From Elusimicrobia bacterium RIFCSPHIGHO2_02_FULL_57_9 (lineage in GTDB: Bacteria; Elusimicrobiota; Elusimicrobia; UBA1565; UBA9628), in contig MGUO01000089.1 in NCBI GenBank assembly GCA_001800015.1, positions 1-5,402 on the forward strand: a stretch of 5,402 nucleotides of DNA. The letters are read 5' to 3'. Positions within the stretch are counted from its first letter, which is position 1. Each line of letters opens with the position of its first letter. Both the position numbers and the translations under genes were made by a program. This document shows, one piece after another, positions 1-4,600 of this stretch. The notes under the pieces were generated by a model that saw only the letters and a program-made list of their open reading frames with translations, did no database searches and was not told the DNA's origin.

Positions 1-261
1 GCTAAAGGCTAAGGACCAAAAAGCGGTCGGGAAAGCGCCCCGCTCATCGGCGTGGCGCATGAAGGCGAAATCCATTCCGTAGCTGTAAAGCACATTGAGG
101 AAGCCCATGCAAATAAAAATGAGGGTGACGATTCCGTATTCGGCCGGAGTGAAAACATAAGTATAAAGCGGTAGGAGGAAAAAATTAAGCAGGCGGCCGA
201 CTACGGTGGAAAGGCCGTAAACCGCCGTTTCGCGGCCGAGTCCCTTAAGGTCCTTAAACAT
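1..261 (-). CDS. Polysaccharide/lipid-linked oligosaccharide flippase (MOP/Wzx-like), 3' part outside window
   Basis: The first 87 residues of a membrane protein, running off the left edge. After a short polar N-terminus (MFKDLKGLGRETAVYG) comes a hydrophobic segment at about residues 14-37 containing LLNFFLLPLYTYVFTPAEYG. A second hydrophobic stretch follows at about 43-67. The order 'helix with R-L-L-x-F-x-L-L-P-L-Y-T, then T-P-x-E-Y-G' is the usual opening of Wzx/RfbX-type polysaccharide biosynthesis proteins of the MOP superfamily. These move undecaprenyl-linked sugar units across the inner membrane for O-antigen, capsule or exopolysaccharide. The full family length is about 400-500 residues, so most of the gene is missing here. 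The ATG at 261-259 is the first in-frame start consistent with this N-terminus. It has no Shine-Dalgarno site. Divergent from the HNH gene. The substrate cannot be told; another MOP subfamily is possible. Confidence 0.8.
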   Translation of the reverse strand, partial: MFKDLKGLGRETAVYGLSTVVGRLLNFFLLPLYTYVFTPAEYGIVTLIFICMGFLNVLYSYGMDFAFMRHADERGAFPTAFWSLAFS

Positions 262-270
262 CGCAGGACC

Positions 271-276
271 AGTTTA
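271..276 (-). promoter_or_regulatory. Putative -10 box of the flippase gene (weak)
   Basis: TAAACT on the minus strand ends 9 nt before the flippase ATG, and no Shine-Dalgarno sequence lies between them. The same hexamer forms the -10 of the tRNA promoter at 4341-4346. A poor TTTAGC (300-295) sits 18 bp upstream as a possible -35. Only four of six bases match the consensus. The call rests mainly on the equal placement of -10 boxes before other first genes here. Confidence 0.3.
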
Positions 277-324
277 CAAAATTATTAAATGCCGGCTAAA
301 TGCCTGGCTTTTGGGCGATACTGC

Positions 325-333
325 TGTTATACT
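325..333 (+). promoter_or_regulatory. Extended -10 promoter of the HNH/phosphoesterase unit
   Basis: TGTTATACT fits the extended -10 pattern TGn-TATAAT with one mismatch. It ends 8 nt before the ATG at 342, so the expected transcription start is about 340, giving an almost leaderless mRNA. No good -35 is visible at the right distance, which is usual for extended -10 promoters. Its position argues against the upstream in-frame ATG at 300, because a transcript from here would not contain that codon. Confidence 0.5.
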
Positions 334-341
334 CAAAAGAG

Positions 342-941
342 ATGTCGGCACATGTCCTCGTTTTAAATCGCAATTTATACGCCGTCCAAGTGGCGACTTG
401 GGAGCGCGCCTTAACCCTGCTTTATTTGGGCCGGGCCGGGGTGGTCGACGAAGAATACCAGGTTCATGATTTCCACGATTGGGTCGAGCTATCCAAAACC
501 ATCGCCCGGAATCCCGCGGGCTTCATTCATACGCCGAATTTTAAAGTGGCTATTCCCGATGTGATCGCGCTCAGATTTTTCGATAAGGTTCTCAAGCATG
601 AAATCCCCTTCACCCGCCGCAATATCTACCGCCATTACGGAAACCGCTGCTGCTATTGCGGCAAGCGTTTTCTTTCCAGCGAACTGAACCTGGAGCATGT
701 CGTGCCGCGCTCGCGGGGAGGCACGACGGATTGGAAAAATATCGTGACCGCCTGCATTCCCTGCAATTTACGCAAAGGCGACCGTCTTCCCAAAGAGGCG
801 GGCATGCGGCTCATGGTCCCGATTTCAAGGCCTAAACTCAGCCACGGGATCATACTTCAGGCGCGTTTGCCCATCCGCATGAGGCGTTGCTGGCAGCGAT
901 TCGTGGATAATGTTTATTGGGACAGCTGCATAGAAGAGTAA
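342..941 (+). CDS. HNH endonuclease family protein (CxxC-type)
   Basis: A 199-residue stand-alone HNH protein. The N-terminus (MSAHVLVLNRNLYAVQ) followed by a 'WERALTLLYLGRAGVVDEEY' region is typical of a widespread chromosomal HNH family. The nuclease core lies at about residues 96-146. It has a zinc-type CxxC (C103/C106), the LEHVVPRSRGG motif with catalytic-type H119, N133, then a second CxxC (C138/C141) followed by N142 and RKG. The HNH fold uses one divalent metal to cut DNA. The biological target of this stand-alone family is not established. The ATG at 342 is preferred over the in-frame ATG at 300 because it fits the family N-terminus and an extended -10 ends 8 nt upstream. The 14 extra residues from 300 look unlike the family. 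No Shine-Dalgarno site. It is followed after 22 nt by the phosphoesterase, so probably co-transcribed. Confidence 0.85.
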   Translation: MSAHVLVLNRNLYAVQVATWERALTLLYLGRAGVVDEEYQVHDFHDWVELSKTIARNPAGFIHTPNFKVAIPDVIALRFFDKVLKHEIPFTRRNIYRHYGNRCCYCGKRFLSSELNLEHVVPRSRGGTTDWKNIVTACIPCNLRKGDRLPKEAGMRLMVPISRPKLSHGIILQARLPIRMRRCWQRFVDNVYWDSCIEE

Positions 942-954
942 GCGTTAAGCCGTC

Positions 955-959
955 GGAGG
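955..959 (+). promoter_or_regulatory. Shine-Dalgarno site of the phosphoesterase gene
   Basis: GGAGG sits 4 nt before the ATG at 964 and only 1 nt before the in-frame TTG at 961. The spacing therefore favours ATG 964. It is a clear ribosome site inside an operon, in contrast to the first genes of the window, which lack one. Confidence 0.7.
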
Positions 960-963
960 TTTG

Positions 964-1860
964 ATGTTTCGTTATAATGATTCCGGAGCGACTGAAGCCC
1001 AAATCTTATCGCGCATGGCCGCTCCCTGGCGATCGCATCTGCAAATCTCCCGCCTTTTCCAGACCCCTCGCAAGCCCGGCGACTCCTTTGAGTTTGCGGT
1101 GCTTGGGGATGCCGAGCCCGGCCGCTTATGGATTTCGCGCGCTTTATTCAATCACCCCGGCGTTTTCTCGCGCCAGTTAGGCTCTATTCAGAGCCAGCCC
1201 GTGGATTTCAGCATCCAGTTGGGCGACATGGTCAGCTGCGGCCGCGCCGGCCAGTATCTGAAATTTTTTAATCAATTGCATGAGGTTGGCGTGACCAAGC
1301 CTTATTTAACCGTGATCGGCAATCACGACCGCTCTTGGCCCCACGCGCCCTCGCATTCCCGGCTCTATCGTTCCCTGTTTGGGCGCAGCAACTATCATTT
1401 CGATTACGGCGGGGTGCGCCTTATCGTGCTTGATTCAAGCCGCCGGCGCGTCACCCGCATGCAGCTTAAGTGGTTGAGCTTGGTATTGCGCACGCCTTTG
1501 CGCAAATTGGTCTTTACCCATATGCCGCCCGTGCTGCTGCGTCTGTGGGGCGGGGCCGCGGCCCATCCTATGGGCGGCTTTGCCGCCGGCGCCGAGGAGT
1601 TCACGGATTTAATGGCCCAGGCGGGTGTTGAGCGGGTCTATATGGGCCATGTCCATAGCTTTGGCGTGCAGGATTATAAAGGCGTGCGCTATATCCTAAG
1701 CGGCGGCGGCGGCTCGCCGCTGTTTCCCTCCGGCTCCTCGGATAGATTCCACCATTATCTTACGGTTTCGGTGGCTCCACGAGGTATGCGCGAGCGCGTG
1801 CATTCCCTGGACGGATCTTCTTTCGTCATTCCCCCGGGGAAAGTCGTGCTTCCCAGTTAA
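964..1860 (+). CDS. Calcineurin-like metallophosphoesterase
   Basis: A 298-residue protein with the metallophosphoesterase motif series in order: GDAE (D49), LGDMVS (D88), GNHD (N120, H121), a lone FTHMPP (H186) and GHVH (H229, H231). These residues build the two-metal site that hydrolyses phosphomono- or diesters. The first motif reads GDAE where many relatives have GDxH, so that histidine is replaced. Some active family members also lack it. A glycine-rich turn, SGGGGSPLF (about 246-254), follows GHVH, as in several secreted-type phosphoesterases, but I see no signal peptide or membrane segment, so a cytoplasmic location is likely. The substrate is unknown. It is the second gene after the HNH endonuclease (22-nt gap, own GGAGG). 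Its TAA overlaps the stop codon of the convergent epimerase. Confidence 0.88.
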   Translation: MFRYNDSGATEAQILSRMAAPWRSHLQISRLFQTPRKPGDSFEFAVLGDAEPGRLWISRALFNHPGVFSRQLGSIQSQPVDFSIQLGDMVSCGRAGQYLKFFNQLHEVGVTKPYLTVIGNHDRSWPHAPSHSRLYRSLFGRSNYHFDYGGVRLIVLDSSRRRVTRMQLKWLSLVLRTPLRKLVFTHMPPVLLRLWGGAAAHPMGGFAAGAEEFTDLMAQAGVERVYMGHVHSFGVQDYKGVRYILSGGGGSPLFPSGSSDRFHHYLTVSVAPRGMRERVHSLDGSSFVIPPGKVVLPS

Positions 1861-2909
1861 TTCAAGGATAAGAAAGGCCCTCGGCGCGTCCAGCCGGGGG
1901 GCCCGGCTTTTGCCCAGTCTCCTTCCTGCAATAGCATATCGCTGTCCAAATCCACATGGCGGAAGAACCCCGTTCCTAAGGCCAAATGAACGCTGGGGGA
2001 AAGGCCCCTGGCCGTTTCAGCCATGCAGCCGATCATAAGGTCCAGTCCCGCCCCGCGCGCCACGGCGGCGATTTCCAGGGAACGCAGCAGGCCCGATTTG
2101 GCGATTTTGATGTTGATGACCTGGGCCGAGCCCTCCAAGGCAACGCGCAGGGCCTCCTGCGGGGTTGACACCGCTTCATCGGCCGCCAGCGGCACCGGGC
2201 AGAGGCGGGAAAGCCGCCTCATTTTCACGTGTTCCGATTGAGGCAGGGGCTGCTCCAGCAAAATAATCTTCATCTTCTCTTTAAGGCAGGCTTCAACCAA
2301 ACGCAAGGCGCCGGCGGGGCTCATTCCTTGATTGCCGTCCAGAATCAGGCGGGCTTGAGGAGTAATTTTATGGACGGCCCGGACGCGGGCCATGTTCTCG
2401 GAAAAATCTCCCCGCACCTTGATTTTGAAAATCCGAAAACCCTCCTTCGCGGCGCAGGCGGCCGCTTGCGCCGCGAAGTCCGGCGGGGCCGCAGATAATG
2501 TCATATCGCTTTCAACTTGCTTAAGCCTGCCGCCAAACCATTCAGCCAGGCTCAGCCCCAGGCTTTTCATTAGGGCCTCAAGCAGCGCGCATTCAAAAGC
2601 GGCGGCGGCCGGACTAATCCGGCCATGCGTTTTCCAAGCGTGAGCGATGAGAGAGGCGGCGCGGGCGCTGTCCTGGCCAGAGGCGCCCGCGCCCAGCGCT
2701 CGCAGGGCGCCGGAAAGCCTGCGCGGGCTTAAGTGGGCCAGAGCCAAGGATGATGAGGCCTCGCCGTAGCCTTCGGCGCCGCCGGCCAAGCGCAGGGTGA
2801 TGCCGACGTTGATGCTGACGGTCTTGCTCCCAAGGGACGTGATAAAGGGTCGTTTAAGCGGCGCTTTAAAAATTTTCACCGCAAAAGACTTGATCCGGTT
2901 CTCTTTCAT
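1857..2909 (-). CDS. Dipeptide epimerase (L-Ala-D/L-Glu epimerase-like, enolase superfamily)
   Basis: A 350-residue protein of the mandelate racemase/muconate lactonising (enolase) superfamily, a usual length. The N-terminal capping domain opens with PLKRPFITSLGSKT. The barrel shows the K-x-K pair in FKIKVRG (K162/K164), metal ligands D191 (LDGNQG), E219 (LLEQPL) and D244 (AADEA), and the opposing lysine in INIKIAKSG (K268 or K271). Near the C-terminus D-L-D (D320/D322) matches the DxD motif that dipeptide epimerases use to hold the substrate amino group. These enzymes invert the alpha carbon of the second residue of dipeptides, typically L-Ala-D-Glu from murein recycling. Exact specificity is inferred; other dipeptides are possible. 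ATG 2909 is chosen because motif spacing then fits the family, and an extended -10 ends 8 nt upstream. A TTG start at 2951 would lie upstream of that promoter. No Shine-Dalgarno site. Confidence 0.85.
   Translation of the reverse strand: MKENRIKSFAVKIFKAPLKRPFITSLGSKTVSINVGITLRLAGGAEGYGEASSSLALAHLSPRRLSGALRALGAGASGQDSARAASLIAHAWKTHGRISPAAAAFECALLEALMKSLGLSLAEWFGGRLKQVESDMTLSAAPPDFAAQAAACAAKEGFRIFKIKVRGDFSENMARVRAVHKITPQARLILDGNQGMSPAGALRLVEACLKEKMKIILLEQPLPQSEHVKMRRLSRLCPVPLAADEAVSTPQEALRVALEGSAQVINIKIAKSGLLRSLEIAAVARGAGLDLMIGCMAETARGLSPSVHLALGTGFFRHVDLDSDMLLQEGDWAKAGPPGWTRRGPFLSLN
1892..1911 (+). terminator. Putative rho-independent terminator of the HNH/phosphoesterase unit
   Basis: A perfect 7-bp inverted repeat (AGCCGGG / CCCGGCT) with a GGG loop is followed by a short T run (TTTT counting the last stem base). 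It begins 32 nt after the phosphoesterase stop on the same strand. It lies inside the C-terminal coding part of the opposing epimerase gene. The stem is strong but the T run is short, so termination may be partial. Confidence 0.5.
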
Positions 2910-2917
2910 GGAGCCAA

Positions 2918-2926
2918 AATATAACA
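2918..2926 (-). promoter_or_regulatory. Extended -10 promoter of the epimerase gene
   Basis: On the minus strand TGTTATATT ends 8 nt before the epimerase ATG. The predicted transcription start is about 2911, two bases before the start codon, so the message would be nearly leaderless. A TTGTCA (2951-2946) lies too far upstream, 22 bp, to act as a normal -35. Confidence 0.5.
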
Positions 2927-2932
2927 AATTAC

Positions 2933-2941
2933 TGGTATAAT
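2933..2941 (+). promoter_or_regulatory. Extended -10 promoter of the HEAT-protein gene
   Basis: TGGTATAAT is a perfect extended -10. It ends 9 nt before the ATG at 2951, predicting a start near 2948 and an almost leaderless transcript. No -35 match is seen at 2913-2918. It lies back to back with the leftward epimerase promoter, with 6 bp between the two elements. Confidence 0.55.
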
Positions 2942-2950
2942 TCCTTGACA

Positions 2951-4027
2951 ATGGCTAAACAGCTTTTAGCGGTTCTGTTTTTGGCGGCTTGTCGGCCCGC
3001 GTCGGCCGCCGGCGACGTTAAATTCCAAGGGATGGATATTTACCGCTCCGAAGCGGTCACCGTTGAGCAGATCGAACGCCATGCCGGCGGAATGATCAAG
3101 AATTACATGCGGCTGCGCGCGCAGGATCGCAAGGAATCAGTGAAGGTCGCCGAAAGGCTTAGGCCCCAGATAGAAACGCGCGCGCGCCAGCTTGGGAAAT
3201 TCGCTTTTCTTAAATTTCACTACGGGGAATATGTGACCTCCGCCGAGCGCACGGCTTATGTCACATTCGACATCGTTGACGCCAAGGACGCCAAGGAGCG
3301 CATGCCCTTTAGGCCCATTCCCGCCCGGCATCTCAAGGATCCCAACGGGCTTTTGGCCGCTTGGCGGCAATATTCCGATTTGGGCGTCGCCTTGATGAAG
3401 CAGGGGCTCATTTCCACCGATCGCCCGACCTGCCCCGCGTTTTATTGTCCCCGCGGCACCGCGACGCCTGAACTGGCCGCCTTCGAGCGACGTTTCGCCG
3501 AAGCGGTGCCGATCGACAAAGCGCTTCTACTCGAAGTGCTTAAGAACGAGGCGGACCCCCATAAGCGGGCCGCGGCGCTCTATCTTCTTTCTTATCTTAA
3601 AGACGGCAAGGAAGTTCTGCGGATCATGATGATGGGCTTGGATGATCCCGGAGAGGACGTGCGCGCCGCGGCCATGCAGATCTTGGCCGACATATCGCTC
3701 AACTATAAATCCTTGTTTATGGAGGTCAACAGGATTATCGCTCTTCTTGATTACCCCACCGTGTCCGACAGAAGCAAGAGCCTGGCCCTGCTTGTAAGCA
3801 TCGCGGATAATCCGGTTTATCGTCCTTACATAATGTCTCGCGCAACGCCTTATCTGGTTCGGCTGCTTAAAATGAATCAACCCAGCCATCACGACCTGGC
3901 CTACACCCTGCTCGCCATGCTTTCCCAGGAAACTTATGACCGGCGGGATTACTCCTCCTGGGAGAAATGGGTCTCAAAGCAGATTATAGCCACAACGCCC
4001 GCCCCCCGCCGCTTCGATGGACATTAA
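2951..4027 (+). CDS. Exported HEAT-repeat-like protein of unknown function, possible lipoprotein
   Basis: A 358-residue protein that I do not recognise as a named family. Residues 1-20 form a short signal peptide (hydrophobic core LLAVLFLAA). LAAC with Cys14 fits a lipobox, while ASA-A at 17-20 would also suit signal peptidase I, so lipoprotein versus soluble export is open. Residues about 23-110 (VKFQGMDIYRSEAVTV ... AYVTFDIVD) form an alpha/beta region faintly like a POTRA-type domain; this is weak. C161 and C166 may form a disulfide. From about 187 to 250 helical pairs with HKRAAALYLLSYLKD and DDPGEDVRAAAMQILADI resemble HEAT repeats, a protein-binding scaffold, and helices continue to about residue 330. 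ATG 2951 is favoured over TTG 2945 by the -10 box 9 nt upstream. It overlaps the next small gene by 11 nt. Location: periplasm or outer membrane (inferred). Confidence 0.75.
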   Translation: MAKQLLAVLFLAACRPASAAGDVKFQGMDIYRSEAVTVEQIERHAGGMIKNYMRLRAQDRKESVKVAERLRPQIETRARQLGKFAFLKFHYGEYVTSAERTAYVTFDIVDAKDAKERMPFRPIPARHLKDPNGLLAAWRQYSDLGVALMKQGLISTDRPTCPAFYCPRGTATPELAAFERRFAEAVPIDKALLLEVLKNEADPHKRAAALYLLSYLKDGKEVLRIMMMGLDDPGEDVRAAAMQILADISLNYKSLFMEVNRIIALLDYPTVSDRSKSLALLVSIADNPVYRPYIMSRATPYLVRLLKMNQPSHHDLAYTLLAMLSQETYDRRDYSSWEKWVSKQIIATTPAPRRFDGH

Positions 4028-4205
4028 TTCTTTGAGCGCCATGCCGGCATTGTCATTTACGCCGGGTTCGATGATAAAGCTGGGGGCCAGCTTTATCATG
4101 AGCATCCTGGGAATATATTATCTATCCTCAGGCAAGAAACAGCAGAATCCCGAAAGCATGCTCATCGGCGCCGCCCTGCTCATCGCGAGTTTCTTTATTT
4201 TCTAA
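4017..4205 (+). CDS. Small two-helix membrane protein of unknown function
   Basis: A 62-residue protein with two predicted membrane helices, about residues 20-38 (KLGASFIMSILGIYYLSSG) and 48-62 (MLIGAALLIASFFIF). They are joined by a short polar turn, GKKQQNPES. The pattern 'G-x-Y-Y/F ... GKKQ ... G-x-A-L' resembles small uncharacterised membrane proteins found in many Gram-negative genomes, where the two helices form a hairpin. The start is uncertain. ATG 4017 overlaps the HEAT-protein gene by 11 nt with no clear ribosome site, which suggests translational coupling. ATG 4041 (weak GAG 4 nt upstream) and ATG 4071, just before the first helix, are alternatives. It ends 52 nt before the convergent tRNA. 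No function can be assigned. Confidence 0.65.
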   Translation: MDINSLSAMPALSFTPGSMIKLGASFIMSILGIYYLSSGKKQQNPESMLIGAALLIASFFIF

Positions 4206-4257
4206 AAGAAACCGTCCCCGCCATGTATTGGGATGTAAGGGCAAAGATAGAAGTCTT

Positions 4258-4329
4258 TGTCCCCAGGAGGAATCGAACCTCCATCACTGACTTAGAAGGT
4301 CAGGGCTTTATCCATTAAGCTATGGGGAC
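4258..4329 (-). tRNA. tRNA-Arg (anticodon UCU)
   Basis: A full cloverleaf of 72 nt can be folded by eye. It has a 7-bp acceptor stem GTCCCCA/TGGGGAC with discriminator A, a D arm GCTT/AAGC with GG in the loop, and an anticodon stem CTGAC/GTCAG. The anticodon loop CTTCTAA gives anticodon UCU (reads AGA, Arg). A 4-nt variable loop is followed by a T arm GGAGG/CCTCC with loop TTCGATT. CCA is not encoded: AAG follows the discriminator base. A 6-bp CAAAGA/TCTTTG inverted repeat spans the 3' end (4242-4259) but lacks a T run, so I do not call it a terminator. Confidence 0.95.
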
Positions 4330-4331
4330 GC

Positions 4332-4348
4332 GATAAACAGAGTTTATC
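4332..4348. repeat. 7-bp inverted repeat over the tRNA -10 and start site
   Basis: GATAAAC-aga-GTTTATC is a perfect 7-bp inverted repeat with a 3-bp centre. It covers the -10 hexamer and predicted start site of the tRNA promoter. Such a dyad could be an operator or only a consequence of the AT-rich -10. Confidence 0.6.
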
Positions 4349-4369
4349 AGTGTCCGCGCCATCTGACAA
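4341..4369 (-). promoter_or_regulatory. Promoter of tRNA-Arg(UCU)
   Basis: On the minus strand a -35 TTGTCA (4369-4364) and a -10 TAAACT (4346-4341) are separated by exactly 17 bp. The bases before the -10 read TGA, giving an extended -10 as well. The predicted start is about 4334, five bases before the tRNA 5' end. This is the only promoter in the window with a convincing -35. Confidence 0.7.
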
Positions 4370-4373
4370 GTGT

Positions 4374-4417
4374 TCATCGTTGTGATCATCGTTGTGAGAA
4401 ACGACAGGAGAAACGAC
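4374..4417. repeat. Two adjacent 12-bp-period tandem repeat pairs
   Basis: TCATCGTTGTGA occurs twice without a gap (4374-4385, 4386-4397). GAGAAACGAC then occurs twice with the same 12-bp period (4396-4405, 4408-4417). The units are also partly complementary (TCGTT with AACGA; TGTGAG at 4393-4398 with CTCACA at 4418-4423), so a folded form is possible. The block lies just upstream of the tRNA promoter. Confidence 0.75.
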
Positions 4418-4433
4418 CTCACAGTTCCCTAAC

Positions 4434-4526
4434 TTTTGAAAGCCCCGAAAAATTGAGCGGCCGGTCCTGGGACCATGTTGCAATTGCAAAAATCTGCCCA
4501 GCGTCAATTTCGGGGGTTTTGCAAAA
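4434..4526. repeat. 93-bp segment bounded by an imperfect inverted repeat
   Basis: The arms at 4434-4456 and 4504-4526 share TTTTG, AAA, a C run, GAAA and TTGA in inverted orientation, with small indels. The best blocks are CCCCGAAA and TTGA (4443-4456) against TCAATTTCGGGG (4504-4515). Inside are GGTCC-tg-GGACC (4463-4474) and a 12-bp palindrome. No target-site duplication is visible at the ends. It could be a degenerate miniature element, a structured RNA or a protein-binding region. Confidence 0.55.
4478..4489. repeat. Perfect 12-bp palindrome TTGCAATTGCAA
   Basis: Two TTGCAA hexamers in tandem form a perfect palindrome. A third TTGCAA lies in the 10-bp palindrome TTTTGCAAAA at 4517-4526. 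It may be a regulator site or incidental. Confidence 0.6.
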
Positions 4527-4600
4527 CGCAGCCGCAAGCTCTCCGTTCCCTTCTCCGCTTTGGGCGGGAACTCGCCGAGCCAGCGGGGGCGCGTTCATGT

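Larger units (their letters stand above)
4330..4600. other. 271-bp non-coding stretch between tRNA-Arg and the response regulator
   Basis: No credible gene is seen here. The open frames crossing it on either strand run into the tRNA or antisense through the response regulator. From the tRNA side it holds the tRNA promoter with its dyad, two tandem 12-bp repeat pairs, and a 93-bp region bounded by an imperfect inverted repeat. Several TTGCAA palindromes and a GC-rich tail (about 4555-4600) complete it. I found no standard terminator for the response-regulator gene here. Confidence 0.6.

Noticed and set aside
300..341. Upstream ATG start for the HNH gene
   Set aside because: It precedes the extended -10, adds 14 residues unlike the family N-terminus and has no ribosome site.
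1800..1856. Leftward terminator for the epimerase in the phosphoesterase 3' end
   Set aside because: The only dyad (TTCCCC/GGGGAA) has almost no loop and no T run.
2229..2498. Rightward open frame opposite the epimerase
   Set aside because: Shadow of the epimerase coding strand, which carries all catalytic motifs in frame.
2945..2950. Perfect TTGACA resembling a -35
   Set aside because: No -10 lies 16-18 bp downstream on the plus strand. On the minus strand the related TTGTCA is 22 bp from the epimerase -10. Probably chance.
2910..2951. TTG start at 2951 for the epimerase and TTG start at 2945 for the HEAT protein
   Set aside because: Both lie upstream of, or at, the predicted transcription start; ATG codons at 2909 and 2951 fit promoter spacing and protein families.
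4242..4259. Hairpin CAAAGA/TCTTTG as tRNA terminator
   Set aside because: Only a 6-bp AT-rich stem, overlapping the tRNA 3' end and without a T run.
4374..4417. CRISPR-like array
   Set aside because: Only two copies of each 12-bp unit, directly adjacent with no spacers and no cas genes.
4292..4537. 81-codon leftward open frame ending in SRPHSLMDKALTF
   Set aside because: Its C-terminal part is a translation of the tRNA-Arg gene, a familiar false ORF, and the rest crosses repeats; no ribosome site.
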